NCBI GenBank assembly: GCA_002706985.1
Contig: PAKP01000077.1
Coordinates: 1 to 64,000 of the forward strand
Length of the DNA stretch: 64,000 nt
Direction of reading: 5' to 3'
From: Sneathiella sp.
GTDB taxonomy: Bacteria > Pseudomonadota > Alphaproteobacteria > Sneathiellales > Sneathiellaceae
The position numbers were made by a program, and so were the translations under genes. Under the pieces are notes generated by a model. The model saw only the letters and a program-made list of their open reading frames with translations. It was not told the origin of the DNA and ran no database searches. Below, one piece after another: positions 8,359 through 17,050 of the stretch. Numbering within the stretch: the first letter of the stretch is position 1; each line of letters begins with the position of its first letter.

Positions 8359-9132
8359 ATGATTAAACGATATTCAATTCTTATATATGGCTTGGGGGGC
8401 TATATCGTGGCCTCCTTCAATCTTCTATATATCATGGGCTTTCTTGCGGAAATTTATGTTCCAAAGAATGTTACGGATGGCGTTCAGGGCAACCTATGGA
8501 CGGCTATATTTTTCGACATAGGCCTCCTGTGGCTCTTTGGGCTGCATCATTCGATTACTGCCCGAACATGGTTCAAGCAGATCTGGACCAGGGTCATTCC
8601 GCCTCCTATCGAGCGGGCGACATATCTGTATATGACGGCGATCATGACGGCAATTTTGGTTCTGTTCTGGCGACCCATACCGATAACCATCTGGCAGGTC
8701 GAGAACGAAACTCTGTCGGGCATTATTTATGTTGTCTATGTGCTGGTTTGGTGCCTGATGTTGCTTGCGACCTTTCAGTTTGGCCATTTCGGCTTTTTCG
8801 GTCTCAGGCAGGCATGGGAAGAATTCCGGAACAAAAGAGCATCTGCTCCCGGGTTTAGCGCTAGATGGCTTTATGGCTTGGTGCGTCATCCGATTAGTCT
8901 GGGCTGGATGCTGATGCCTTGGGTCACGCCGCATCTATCAGTCGGACATGTTGTTTTTGCGTTAGGTGTAACGAGCTACATTTTGATTGCGACGCCGTTT
9001 GAAGAAAAGGATCTGATTGATGAGTTGGGAGCTAGATACCGGGAATATCGGAAGAATGTCCCGGCTTTTATTCCATTCTTTCGAAAGAAGCGATCAATAG
9101 CCGTTGAGGAGCCTGTTGACGAGCGACGATAG
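8359..9132 (+). CDS. MddA-like / NnrU-related membrane methyltransferase family protein
   Basis: A 257-residue integral membrane protein with about five or six hydrophobic segments. The C-terminal part carries the isoprenylcysteine-methyltransferase-like signature LVRHPISLGWMLMPWVTPHLSVGH followed by FEEKDLIDELGARYREYRKNVP, which is how methanethiol S-methyltransferase (MddA) proteins look. MddA methylates methanethiol to dimethyl sulfide with S-adenosylmethionine. NnrU-like relatives share this fold, so substrate is uncertain. It is monocistronic by spacing (124 bases before, 147 after). Family good, specific reaction moderate. Confidence 0.75.
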   Translation: MIKRYSILIYGLGGYIVASFNLLYIMGFLAEIYVPKNVTDGVQGNLWTAIFFDIGLLWLFGLHHSITARTWFKQIWTRVIPPPIERATYLYMTAIMTAILVLFWRPIPITIWQVENETLSGIIYVVYVLVWCLMLLATFQFGHFGFFGLRQAWEEFRNKRASAPGFSARWLYGLVRHPISLGWMLMPWVTPHLSVGHVVFALGVTSYILIATPFEEKDLIDELGARYREYRKNVPAFIPFFRKKRSIAVEEPVDERR

Positions 9133-9201
9133 TCTGCCACGATCCGAGGATGGCGGGATATGCCTTTCTTTAATCTGAGAGTTTTATAATTCTATCGTCA
9201 A

Positions 9202-9231
9202 TTGACATGGTTCTATCGCCCGCTCCATAAT
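9202..9231 (+). promoter_or_regulatory. Sigma-70 promoter of thiolase-like gene at 9280
   Basis: TTGACA (9202-9207) and CATAAT (9226-9231) are separated by 18 bases, about 50 bases before the start codon. The -35 box overlaps the 10-base palindrome GTCAATTGAC (9197-9206), a possible operator. Confidence 0.5.
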
Positions 9232-9279
9232 CGGGAGTGACCTCCGGTACTGGATAACAATAAAAAAAGAGTTCCGACC

Positions 9280-10815
9280 ATGGATGATAGTAACACTCCG
9301 ATTCTTGTCGGCTGCGGTCAGATAACCCAGCGGCAGCCTGATCCGGCGGTGGCGCTGGGGCCTACAGACCTAACAGCTTCCGCTGTAAGAATGGCGGCCG
9401 AAAATGCAGGTGCGGGAGAGTCTCTGCTGAAAGCCCTTGATACCATCATTGTCATTCGTTCCTTTTCGGATACGAGTTGGCGGTTCAAAAGCCCGTTTGG
9501 CGCCCCCGAGAATGCGCCGAAGTCAATTGCCGACAGAGTTGGGAACACTGCCGCGAAGAGGCTCATTTACACATATCCAGGCGGCAATATGTCCCAATGG
9601 TGTGTTAACAGGCTGTTTGAGATGGTGACCGCCGGTACAGTCGATGCAGCTCTCATATGTGGAGGAGAAGCGCTCGCCACCCAGCGGAATGCAGTGAAAG
9701 CGAAGCTGGAGCTGGACTGGTCAGAAAAGGCGAGCAAGCTGCCCGAACACTGGGGAATTGCCACGCGGGGCTGGAACGACAATGAGGACCTGCATCGTAT
9801 GGCAGGGGCCATTTTTTCCTATCCGCTTTTTGAAAATGGTATTCGTCATCATCTGAAGCGGTCGATACCGGAACATATGGCGGCCATGGGGACATTGTTT
9901 GCCCGGTTCTCCAAGATTGCCAGCAACAATCCGCTCGCTGACCGGAGGGATGGCTATTCAGCGGAACAGATTTCCACAGTCGGTCCGGACAATCCCTACA
10001 TCGGATTTCCCTATACAAAACTGATGAATGCCAATGCCTATATTGATCAGGCGGCGGCCATTATCCTGACATCCGTCGCGAAAGCCAGGGAACTCGGTAT
10101 TCCTAAAGAACAATGGGTTTACCTTCATGGATGTGCGGACGCCCATGACCACTGGTTCATCTCCGACCGACACAACTACTACTCGTCGCCAGCAATGCGT
10201 ATTGTTGCGAAGGAAGCACTGGAAATGGCGGAAACCGATATTTCCGGAATTGGCAAATTTGATCTGTATAGCTGCTTTCCCTCGGCCGTCGAGATAGCAT
10301 GCAAAGAAATGGGTATTCCCGAGGATGATCCCCGCGGATTGACTGTAACCGGCGGACTTCCCTATTTCGGAGGCCCCGGAAATAACTATGTTACACACGC
10401 CATCGCGCAAATGATGGATGAGGTGAGGAAAAAGCCGGGCAGCCGGGGAATGATAACGGCTAACGGAAACTATGTGACAAAGCAATCTGTTGGAATCTAT
10501 TCTACCGAGCCCCTGAGCAAACCTTTCAAGCCAAAGGATCCTGCAATCTACCAGAAGGATATTGACGCTGACAAAGGGCCAGAGGTTGTAGAAATCGCGA
10601 ATGGACCATCTGCCATAGAAACATATACGGTGATGCATGACAGGCAGGGCCCGTCTTATGCGATCCTGTTCGGCCGGTTAGCGGATGGGCGCCGGTTTAT
10701 CGCGAACACGCCGGACGATCCAACCCTTCTCAAAAATATGGTTGAACAGGATTTCATGGGGGTTAAGGGTAAAGTCGCGAATATTGACGGAAAAAATATT
10801 TTTGAACCGACCTAA
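9280..10815 (+). CDS. Thiolase-like protein type 1 with additional C-terminal domain
   Basis: A 511-residue protein annotated in relatives as acetyl-CoA acetyltransferase. The thiolase fold occupies about residues 1-400; the segment where thiolases place the reactive cysteine reads YPGGNMSQWCVN, so the classical motif is absent. After residue 420 comes an extra domain (ETYTVMHDRQGPSYAILFGRL onward) like the additional C-terminal domain of thiolase-like type 1 proteins, which resembles the OB fold of DUF35 partners and may replace a separate subunit. It is a single-gene unit with its own promoter. Substrate unknown; classical thiolase activity is doubtful. Confidence 0.82.
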   Translation: MDDSNTPILVGCGQITQRQPDPAVALGPTDLTASAVRMAAENAGAGESLLKALDTIIVIRSFSDTSWRFKSPFGAPENAPKSIADRVGNTAAKRLIYTYPGGNMSQWCVNRLFEMVTAGTVDAALICGGEALATQRNAVKAKLELDWSEKASKLPEHWGIATRGWNDNEDLHRMAGAIFSYPLFENGIRHHLKRSIPEHMAAMGTLFARFSKIASNNPLADRRDGYSAEQISTVGPDNPYIGFPYTKLMNANAYIDQAAAIILTSVAKARELGIPKEQWVYLHGCADAHDHWFISDRHNYYSSPAMRIVAKEALEMAETDISGIGKFDLYSCFPSAVEIACKEMGIPEDDPRGLTVTGGLPYFGGPGNNYVTHAIAQMMDEVRKKPGSRGMITANGNYVTKQSVGIYSTEPLSKPFKPKDPAIYQKDIDADKGPEVVEIANGPSAIETYTVMHDRQGPSYAILFGRLADGRRFIANTPDDPTLLKNMVEQDFMGVKGKVANIDGKNIFEPT

Positions 10816-10881
10816 GGCTCGGCTTTTCCTTTACCCAATCAATTACAACCTGATGCAAAAGGCGGTCAGGTCGCGGCTTGT

Positions 10882-11409
10882 CTAGCTCGCCGGGGGCCTA
10901 TTCCGGACGGGGGAGGACTTTACAATGGACGTATTGGTCTCTGCCTTTTCATGAAACGGATCCAGTAGCTTGTCCAACTCGTCGATAGATTTCAGTGCAA
11001 GGCGGGAAATGAAGCAGTCATCTCCAGTCACCTTGTCGCAGGAGGTAAAACGCGGTTCGTCGATTATCATCTTCTCCACACGATGCAAGTTCCCTGGCCG
11101 TGGCTTTATTCTGACGATCGCTTCGAGGCTGTAGCCGAGCGCCTTCGTGTCAATATCAACAGTAAATTTTCGAATGATTCCGCGATCTTCAAGTCTGCGA
11201 ACTCTGTCCTTGACGCTCGGCGCTGACATGCCGACGAGCTTTGCAAGCTCACTCATGCTCAGGCGGCCGTTGGTCCGAAGGTGCATGAGAATATGACGGT
11301 CCGTTTCATCGATCGCATTTTCAGAAACAACAGCTATTTTATAAAAATCCTTATAAAATGAAAATAATAGGTAAAAATACCTTATTAAATATATTAATGC
11401 CAGATGCAT
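10882..11409 (-). CDS. Lrp/AsnC family regulator with odd N-terminal extension
   Basis: An Lrp-type regulator: HTH in residues about 30-90 (IDETDRHILMHLRTNGRLSMSELAKLVGMSAPSVKDRVRRLE) and a RAM ligand domain after it (LGYSLEAIVRIKPRPG, FTSCDKVTGDDCFI). The only in-frame standard start is ATG 11409, which has GGAG five bases before it; it adds about 28 hydrophobic, AT-rich residues not usual for Lrp. No GTG or TTG start exists between. It is divergent from the PhzF-family gene with only 46 bases between the starts, so it probably regulates that gene from sites lying inside its own 5' end. Confidence 0.85.
   Translation of the reverse strand: MHLALIYLIRYFYLLFSFYKDFYKIAVVSENAIDETDRHILMHLRTNGRLSMSELAKLVGMSAPSVKDRVRRLEDRGIIRKFTVDIDTKALGYSLEAIVRIKPRPGNLHRVEKMIIDEPRFTSCDKVTGDDCFISRLALKSIDELDKLLDPFHEKAETNTSIVKSSPVRNRPPAS
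11336..11381. promoter_or_regulatory. AT-rich inverted repeats, Lrp-type operator candidate
   Basis: ATTTTATAA (11336-11344) and TTATAAAAT (11351-11359) are a perfect inverted repeat with a 6-base spacer, and GGTA-AAAA-TACC (11370-11381) is a second one. Both lie in the AT-rich stretch within the predicted 5' end of the lrp-type gene and upstream of the divergent PhzF-family gene. Lrp family proteins bind such AT-rich sites. Confidence 0.45.
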
Positions 11410-11455
11410 TTGTCTCCATATTCAAGGCATCAATCTTATAAATTTGGAGATAAAA

Positions 11456-12292
11456 ATGACTGTTCTAAAAATTTCGGCGTTCTCGGATGGTGACACAGGA
11501 GGTAATCCGGCGGGAGTGGTTCTGGGTGAGCAGCTTTCAACTCTTCAGGAAATGCAAACGGTTGCCGCGGAAGTCGGATTTTCCGAAACGGCGTTTGCGG
11601 CACCGGAAGGAAGAGGGCAGTCATGGCGGGTCCGTTACTTTTCGCCGGAATCAGAAGTGCCGTTCTGTGGACATGCAACCATTGCACTTGGTGCGGCACT
11701 GGCGGAAAAATTTGGATCCGGCAAATATATGCTCCGGCTCAATGATGCTGAAATCAGTGTCGAAGGAGAATTGATAGAAGGCAAGTACGCTGCCGCATTG
11801 CAGTCTCCACCGACATGGAATGAGGCTTTAAACAAAGCGGAGATAAATGCGACTTTATTGCTTTTCGGCTATAATCGCTCCCAACTGGATGACCATATTC
11901 CACCGGCGCGCATTCATGCTGGCGCCGATCATTATATCATCGCGCTAAGAAGCCGGGATGATCTCCGTTCAATGACTTATGACCTCGATGCCGGCCGTCA
12001 ATTTATGCGAAGTCGGGAGCTTGTAACCATAATGTTTGTATGGCAGGAAAGTGAGAATATCTATCACGCGCGCAATGCATTTGCGTCCGGTGGTGTATTG
12101 GAAGATCCGGCAACCGGGGCGGCGGCGGCCGCATTCTCAGGTTATCTGCGAACCATTAACCGGCCGCAGGGCGGAAAGATAAAGATCATTCAGGGTGAAG
12201 ACATGGGATCCCGTTCGATTATAACGGCCGAATTTGGAGGCAAGCCGGGAAGCTCAGTCCGTATATCAGGAGCGACACGGATGATCGGCTGA
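11456..12292 (+). CDS. PhzF family isomerase/epimerase
   Basis: A 278-residue PhzF-family protein with the expected order of motifs: GNPAGVVL near the start, FSETAFA carrying the conserved glutamate, CGHATIALG, and near the end EDPATGAAAAAFSGYL. ATG 11456 has GGAG six bases upstream; a TTG at 11444 is in frame but unlikely. PhzF enzymes catalyse proton-shift isomerisations; many members have unknown small-molecule substrates, and no phenazine genes are present here. It is divergent from an Lrp-type regulator, which suggests a role in amino-acid-derived metabolite handling. Confidence 0.9.
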   Translation: MTVLKISAFSDGDTGGNPAGVVLGEQLSTLQEMQTVAAEVGFSETAFAAPEGRGQSWRVRYFSPESEVPFCGHATIALGAALAEKFGSGKYMLRLNDAEISVEGELIEGKYAAALQSPPTWNEALNKAEINATLLLFGYNRSQLDDHIPPARIHAGADHYIIALRSRDDLRSMTYDLDAGRQFMRSRELVTIMFVWQESENIYHARNAFASGGVLEDPATGAAAAAFSGYLRTINRPQGGKIKIIQGEDMGSRSIITAEFGGKPGSSVRISGATRMIG

Positions 12293-12307
12293 CTTGATGC
12301 AGCTCTG

Positions 12308-13375
12308 TCACCCCTCCACGTCAAGGGGAACATTCAGCTTCGTGCCTTCAACAATGATGCCGCCCCGATTGCCAATCTCGATGGAGCCATAGCGTTGCCG
12401 GAAACATTCCGGCAATGGGCGATCATCCGGCAGTGATAGCCACAACCTCAGTAAATGACGTTTTTTGTTCGGCTCCGGCCAGTCGACAAAGGCCGTCCGG
12501 TCATGCAGCAGTGTATGATTATAGACAAACTGCATATCACCCGGTTGTAACTCCATAGAGAGATGCAGCTGAGGGTCATTTGCGAGGGAGTCGAAGAAAT
12601 CTAGGGCTTCTACCTGTGCCTCGCTGAGTCGTGGTGCGTCAGGAAACCGTTGGGCACTGTTGACGTATTGCCGCTGGTAGATCCCGGTCAAGAGGCCGCG
12701 ATGCCAATTCAACACTGGTATCTCGAAATAAGCTTTTTGCCTTGGCGGCACTTCACCCCGGCGGTCCGTCGCAACAGATTTGAACATTTCCGGCACCAGT
12801 TCCGGCCGTCGCCTCTGCATCTCGTTATAGATAGTTACGGTACTGGCTAGCAGGGACTGGCCGCCTTCTTTTGCCGGACGGAGGCACATCAGGCCGACGA
12901 CATCGGTGGAGTCTGTATGAAAAGTCTGGCGCTCAGATGTCTGATAGATCCGCGTTCCCGCATCATTTGCATTCAGGCCCAGGTCCCGCACATGCCCAAG
13001 AATATGGCCCGCGGCGTTCTGCGAGCGGGGACGTCCAAGATGGGCGCCGATGCCACAGAATATTGTGGCGGCCATTCTCTGGCTGTAGTCTGATACCGGC
13101 AGGCCCCTTATCAGTTCAAAACCGATACCATGCATCAATTTTTCCCGAAGGTCTCGCAGCCTTGGCTCCAACAGCGGGAGTGGAAAATTTTCTTTTGAAA
13201 TCAGCCCGAGATCTAGGTTGCCGGATTGAAAGTTGTTGGCCGCATTTTCAAGCTCGGACACTTCCTCTGCTGACAGATATGTCAGCCATGTATCTACATT
13301 CTTCGCCATTTCATGGCCGTACCATGCGCTTGGCGTATCGATCGTCGACGGAGGAAGTGTGTATGTATTGTCCAT
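12308..13375 (-). CDS. TauD/TfdA-type Fe(II)/2-oxoglutarate dioxygenase
   Basis: A 355-residue dioxygenase. The iron ligands are visible as HTD (His153, Asp155) and the distal histidine in LLHDR (His291), with the 2-oxoglutarate-binding arginine in the following RHLLRLW segment. Start ATG 13375 has AAGGA seven bases upstream. Proteins of this type hydroxylate small acids, sulfonates or amino-acid derivatives. It is convergent with the PhzF-family gene (15 bases apart) and divergent from the TIM-barrel regulator at 13518, which could control it. Substrate unknown. Confidence 0.9.
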   Translation of the reverse strand: MDNTYTLPPSTIDTPSAWYGHEMAKNVDTWLTYLSAEEVSELENAANNFQSGNLDLGLISKENFPLPLLEPRLRDLREKLMHGIGFELIRGLPVSDYSQRMAATIFCGIGAHLGRPRSQNAAGHILGHVRDLGLNANDAGTRIYQTSERQTFHTDSTDVVGLMCLRPAKEGGQSLLASTVTIYNEMQRRRPELVPEMFKSVATDRRGEVPPRQKAYFEIPVLNWHRGLLTGIYQRQYVNSAQRFPDAPRLSEAQVEALDFFDSLANDPQLHLSMELQPGDMQFVYNHTLLHDRTAFVDWPEPNKKRHLLRLWLSLPDDRPLPECFRQRYGSIEIGNRGGIIVEGTKLNVPLDVEG

Positions 13376-13517
13376 TGCCAGATCCTTTTACGGATCATTT
13401 TATCGCCTCCTGGATTTCAAGTACAGGGGATTGCGTTCGACGGCTGACCGTATGGCGGAACCCTGGATGACAACATTCGTGTGATACATTAATGTCAGGT
13501 CAGAGAGGTTTGGATAA

Positions 13518-15284
13518 TTGTCGGGCACAGATAACAGATTGAGCGCGGGATTTCTGATTGGCGCGGCGATTGGTTCGGGTAGCAATGCCGTTGCTGCGGA
13601 GCAGGGCGGCGCGGATTTTCTTCTGGCGATAAATGCCGGTCGCATGCGGAATATGGGCGTTCCCTCGATCGCCAGCATGTTGCCCGTTCTGGACGCGAAG
13701 TCTCTAACCCTCGGGTTTGCGCGGGAAGAACTGCTTCCCCTCTGCCATATACCTGTTCTGCTAGGCGTGAATGTCTGGGGGCGTGATTATGATCCGGCAG
13801 CAACGGCTGAGGAAATCGCCCGATCCGGCTTTGCCGGCGCGGTGAATTTTCCGAGCGGAATGCATTATTCTCGCTCAATGCAACAGATACTCTCTCGCGC
13901 TGGCCGGGGAATTGAACAGGAAGTCGCCCTGCTCAAAGCCGTTCAGGACGCAGGGATGATGTCAATGTTTTACTGTGCGACAAGAACTCAGGCACGGCTC
14001 GCGGCGGATGCAGGAATAAACCTTGTTTGTCTGAATATTGGGTGGAATGTCGGGGGTGTTCTGGGACATCGGACCCGATCTTCCATCGAAGAAGTCGCCA
14101 CGGGCGCCAGAGAGACAGGCCGCCTTGTCAAACGCATCAGTCCAAAAACGAGATTTCTACTCGAAGGAGGACCGATTGCGGCCCCTGAGGACTTATCGCG
14201 CGTTCTGCGGCTTGCACCTCTGGATGGATATGTCGGTGGCTCAACGATTGATAGGTTACCCCTCGAGACGTCTGTGGCCAGTCTGATAGATGGCTTCCGG
14301 CAGGCGAGCCTGCGTCCCAACCGACTGGATAGTGATAATCTTGAGTTGATCCGATGGTCGGAGCAGTTCGGATATGTGGGGGAATCCGACGCTCATCTCG
14401 CGATGCTGCGGCGACTTCGTGCGCTTGGTGCGGCGCGTGAACCGGCTTTGGTCGTGACAGAACCTGGACAAAACTTTATGCCGGCCTTGCGGGCGTTGGG
14501 AGGCGCGCCAGGCCGAAACGGACGCGCAATCAACCTAGTGCGTATCGATGTAGCAGAACAGGATTTTCCGGCGCGGGCGAGGAATGTTCTGTTCGGGCAC
14601 CGGGACACGACGCAGTCACGTTCGCCATTGTTGGCGGATTCATCCGTCGACCTGGTCATTATTCATGCTCCCGAGCGCCTGACCCAAGCATTGCAAAGGC
14701 GTCTGGCCAGAGCCATGCGCGATGGCATTTTCCGGGTGGCGGGGGGGCGCCGTTCCCTCGAAATCAAGCCGCGTGTCGTGTTGCAATCTGACCTGATCGT
14801 CGATGAGCGCCGCTTACGGGACGATTTGATTAGTGCAGGACTTGAACCGGAACTGGTTTCCTTGATGGCCGGGTGGACATTGCGTATACCCCCCTTGCGT
14901 GAGAGGACAGGAGATCTCTCAAAATTGATTGAGAAGCATGTAAGCGGCCTTGAAAGGGAAGGGCGCAAAAATCTCGATTTTTCACCTGCCGCTTTATTGG
15001 AGTTACAGGCATATAAATGGCCCGGGAACGAGGCGGAACTTCATTCTCTTTTAGGGAGGCTGGCCGGTCGGGCTTCTGCCGCTCCGATAAAGCCTGAGGA
15101 GTTGACGCCATTCCTTAACTCCGGACAGCCGGACGTAAAGGCAACTGAGGGCCGGTCTGAGAAGGATCTGATTGTGGATACATTATGGCGGAATGGGTTT
15201 AGCCGGACGAAGACGGCAATGGCATTGGGAATTTCCCGCAAGACGCTTTACAACAAGATAATAAAATATGAGCTTTCAGGATAG
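13518..15284 (+). CDS. TIM-barrel sensor fused to degenerate NtrC-type AAA+ domain and Fis HTH
   Basis: A 588-residue regulator, read from TTG 13518 after AGAGG. Residues about 8-265 form a TIM barrel of the phosphoenolpyruvate-hydrolase-like family (COG5564 type), aligning by eye with the enzyme-like protein at 23640: GVNVWGRDYD against [20 protein letters not shown] against [10 protein letters not shown]. Residues about 280-520 follow the layout of sigma-54 activator AAA+ domains, but Walker A is replaced by VVTEPGQNFMP and the GAFTGA loop is lost; only LFGH, IPPLRER and the KWPGNEAEL segment remain. A Fis-type HTH ends it. Probably a ligand sensor of this region that cannot remodel sigma-54 polymerase. 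Confidence 0.8.
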   Translation: MSGTDNRLSAGFLIGAAIGSGSNAVAAEQGGADFLLAINAGRMRNMGVPSIASMLPVLDAKSLTLGFAREELLPLCHIPVLLGVNVWGRDYDPAATAEEIARSGFAGAVNFPSGMHYSRSMQQILSRAGRGIEQEVALLKAVQDAGMMSMFYCATRTQARLAADAGINLVCLNIGWNVGGVLGHRTRSSIEEVATGARETGRLVKRISPKTRFLLEGGPIAAPEDLSRVLRLAPLDGYVGGSTIDRLPLETSVASLIDGFRQASLRPNRLDSDNLELIRWSEQFGYVGESDAHLAMLRRLRALGAAREPALVVTEPGQNFMPALRALGGAPGRNGRAINLVRIDVAEQDFPARARNVLFGHRDTTQSRSPLLADSSVDLVIIHAPERLTQALQRRLARAMRDGIFRVAGGRRSLEIKPRVVLQSDLIVDERRLRDDLISAGLEPELVSLMAGWTLRIPPLRERTGDLSKLIEKHVSGLEREGRKNLDFSPAALLELQAYKWPGNEAELHSLLGRLAGRASAAPIKPEELTPFLNSGQPDVKATEGRSEKDLIVDTLWRNGFSRTKTAMALGISRKTLYNKIIKYELSG

Positions 15285-15986
15285 AATTTGCGGACGGCAG
15301 ATCACCCCGTCCAGGGCTTCCGGCCATTGTCGCTCGTGATCCATCTCGGAGAGTTCCCCCAACCCCAGCAACATGCCTTTCCATCCGGTGCCGTCGAGGG
15401 ACAGTGAGATTTCCTGGGCCGTCGAGCGACGTTGCCTGAGAGAAGGAAAGCCGGCAGCAAAGTCAGTTATTCGTGGTAATATGATAATTGCGTCGGGATG
15501 GAGCAGGGCAGAGGCTTTTGCACTTGATGCATCCGCCACTACTGTCGCAATTCTGAAACCGGCGGCCTTAAAAATTTCAAGGTTATTATGCTCCCGGTGG
15601 AAACCCAGGCCCACGTCCGCGAGCTGTTGTTCAAAATCGACATCCTGCTGCTCAACGCTTGGAAGGTTGACGATCCAAGAAATATTCGCTTGCGCAAGCC
15701 GTTCACATTCTATTGCCATGTTGAGAAATGGGTCCGCAAGGAACAATCCCAGCATTGCATCTGCAAATTCCTTCGGTGTCTTGACGGCAGCATCTATCAG
15801 ATGCCTGGCGCCATTATTCGTTGGTAACAGCAGGCTGACTTCATGTGGCATGTTGTCATGCTGAAATCTTGGGGAAATGGTGATGATTGAATCGGGAAAC
15901 GCGCTTATGACGTTTGTGCGATCGGATCTTAATTTGATACGCCATAGCATTTTCTCGATCAATGTCAGCTCCGCATGCTCAAACAA
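15276..15986 (-). CDS. Diverged TIM-barrel protein related to phosphoenolpyruvate-hydrolase-like family
   Basis: A protein of up to 236 residues, hypothetical by direct recognition. By eye it follows the TIM-barrel proteins at 13518 and 23640: ADPFLNMAIECERL matches the [15 protein letters not shown] stretch, ISWIVNLPSV matches [10 protein letters not shown], and VGLGFHREHNNLEIFKAAG matches [17 protein letters not shown]. The start is uncertain: TTG 15986 gives full length without a ribosome site, and ATG 15950 is an alternative. It is 36 bases downstream of the GntR gene in the same direction, probably cotranscribed, and its last 9 bases overlap the end of the convergent regulator gene. Possibly a ligand-binding or decoy barrel. 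Confidence 0.6.
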   Translation of the reverse strand: MFEHAELTLIEKMLWRIKLRSDRTNVISAFPDSIITISPRFQHDNMPHEVSLLLPTNNGARHLIDAAVKTPKEFADAMLGLFLADPFLNMAIECERLAQANISWIVNLPSVEQQDVDFEQQLADVGLGFHREHNNLEIFKAAGFRIATVVADASSAKASALLHPDAIIILPRITDFAAGFPSLRQRRSTAQEISLSLDGTGWKGMLLGLGELSEMDHERQWPEALDGVICRPQILS

Positions 15987-16022
15987 TAAGTGTGTCGAAC
16001 GTTAAATCCGGGAGCCATCACT

Positions 16023-16694
16023 CTAAAACTGCACATTCAACATGTCGTCGTGAACGGCCTTGAGATGCTCTCTCATCAGACGCTGGCAATCGACGGCATC
16101 GCGGCGTTCAATGGCACGAACGAGGTTCTTATGCTGCATGGAGTAGCGCCTGCGCCTCTGGTCATTGAGAGTTGCTTCCTTCAACTCTCCCCAAACCGCA
16201 TGCTCCCTGATCGCATTGACTGCGTTGAACAGCGCAAAGAGCAGTGTATTCCGAGCGGCCTCGGCGATAGCTCTGTGGAGCGCCCCATCCCAAATTTCAT
16301 AGGTCGCTGTGTCTTTTGCGGCTTCCCCTTTTTCGAGGCATTGCTTCATAAAGGAAATATCGCTTATCGTTGCCCGCCGTGCCGCGAGTTCGGCAATTTG
16401 CGGCTCCAGAATTATCCGGACTTCCATGACTTCCGTCGGATTTGTGAGATCAGCTGGAAGGGGAAAAACCTCCTTGCTGTCTGGCGGCCGCTTGCCGACA
16501 AAAGTTCCCTTACCGACATGCCGCCATATTTCCCCTTCGGCTTCCAAGGTTCCCATTGCCGAGCGTAATGTTGATCGGGATACTTTTAGCTGCACTGCCA
16601 GTTCTCTCTCTGATGGGAGTCTGGTTTGCGGTGGGAATTGCGACGTATGAATAAGTTTTCGCAACTCCGTTACTGTTGAACTTTGAGATGGCAT
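16023..16694 (-). CDS. GntR family regulator, FCD (FadR-like) subgroup
   Basis: A 223-residue regulator with the GntR winged helix at residues about 5-70 (LPSERELAVQLKVSRSTLRSAMGTLEAEGEIWRHVGKGTFVG) and an all-helical FCD ligand domain with the expected metal-site pattern around ALHRAIAEAARN and EHLKAV. FCD regulators sense organic acids and usually repress catabolic operons. It is divergent from the ABC transporter operon across 552 bases that include a perfect 26-base palindrome 44 bases from its start, so control of both its own gene and that operon is likely. Confidence 0.92.
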   Translation of the reverse strand: MPSQSSTVTELRKLIHTSQFPPQTRLPSERELAVQLKVSRSTLRSAMGTLEAEGEIWRHVGKGTFVGKRPPDSKEVFPLPADLTNPTEVMEVRIILEPQIAELAARRATISDISFMKQCLEKGEAAKDTATYEIWDGALHRAIAEAARNTLLFALFNAVNAIREHAVWGELKEATLNDQRRRRYSMQHKNLVRAIERRDAVDCQRLMREHLKAVHDDMLNVQF

Positions 16695-16737
16695 GGGTAT
16701 TCGATTCTACGATTCTCTTTACTATATTGCAAAGGTA

Positions 16738-16763
16738 CCATACCAATTCTAAAATTGGTATGG
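16738..16763. promoter_or_regulatory. Perfect 26-bp inverted repeat, GntR/FCD operator candidate
   Basis: CCATACCAATT and AATTGGTATGG are perfect 11-base inverted arms around CTAA, 44 bases upstream of the GntR start. The TACCAAT/ATTGGTA half-sites resemble the TGGT-N-ACCA logic of FadR-type operators. A GC-poor stem with no T-run makes a terminator unlikely. Confidence 0.7.
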
Positions 16764-17050
16764 AAAAGTTAAATTTATAACTAATTGATATTTTTATAAA
16801 AATTATCTTCATCGTTTATATTTTTAGTAGAATTATAAAATTCATGACAGGATTGGTTCAATTTCGGTCAGTAAGTTAAATGATGCCGGAAAAATAAGCT
16901 GTAGAATTGGATGAAATATTGAACTGCGAGCAGGGTATGCCTCTTGGCAATCTGGTTTCAGGAATATGAGAAATCCGTGATTCGTATTTTTGAGTTTAAA
17001 ATTACCCAAAATTACCCAATTTCTGAAAACAGCTATATTGCGTTATTTAT

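Noticed and set aside
16940..16965. Possible sigma-54 promoter (CTTGGCA-like sequence)
   Set aside because: The GC dinucleotide expected at -12 is missing.
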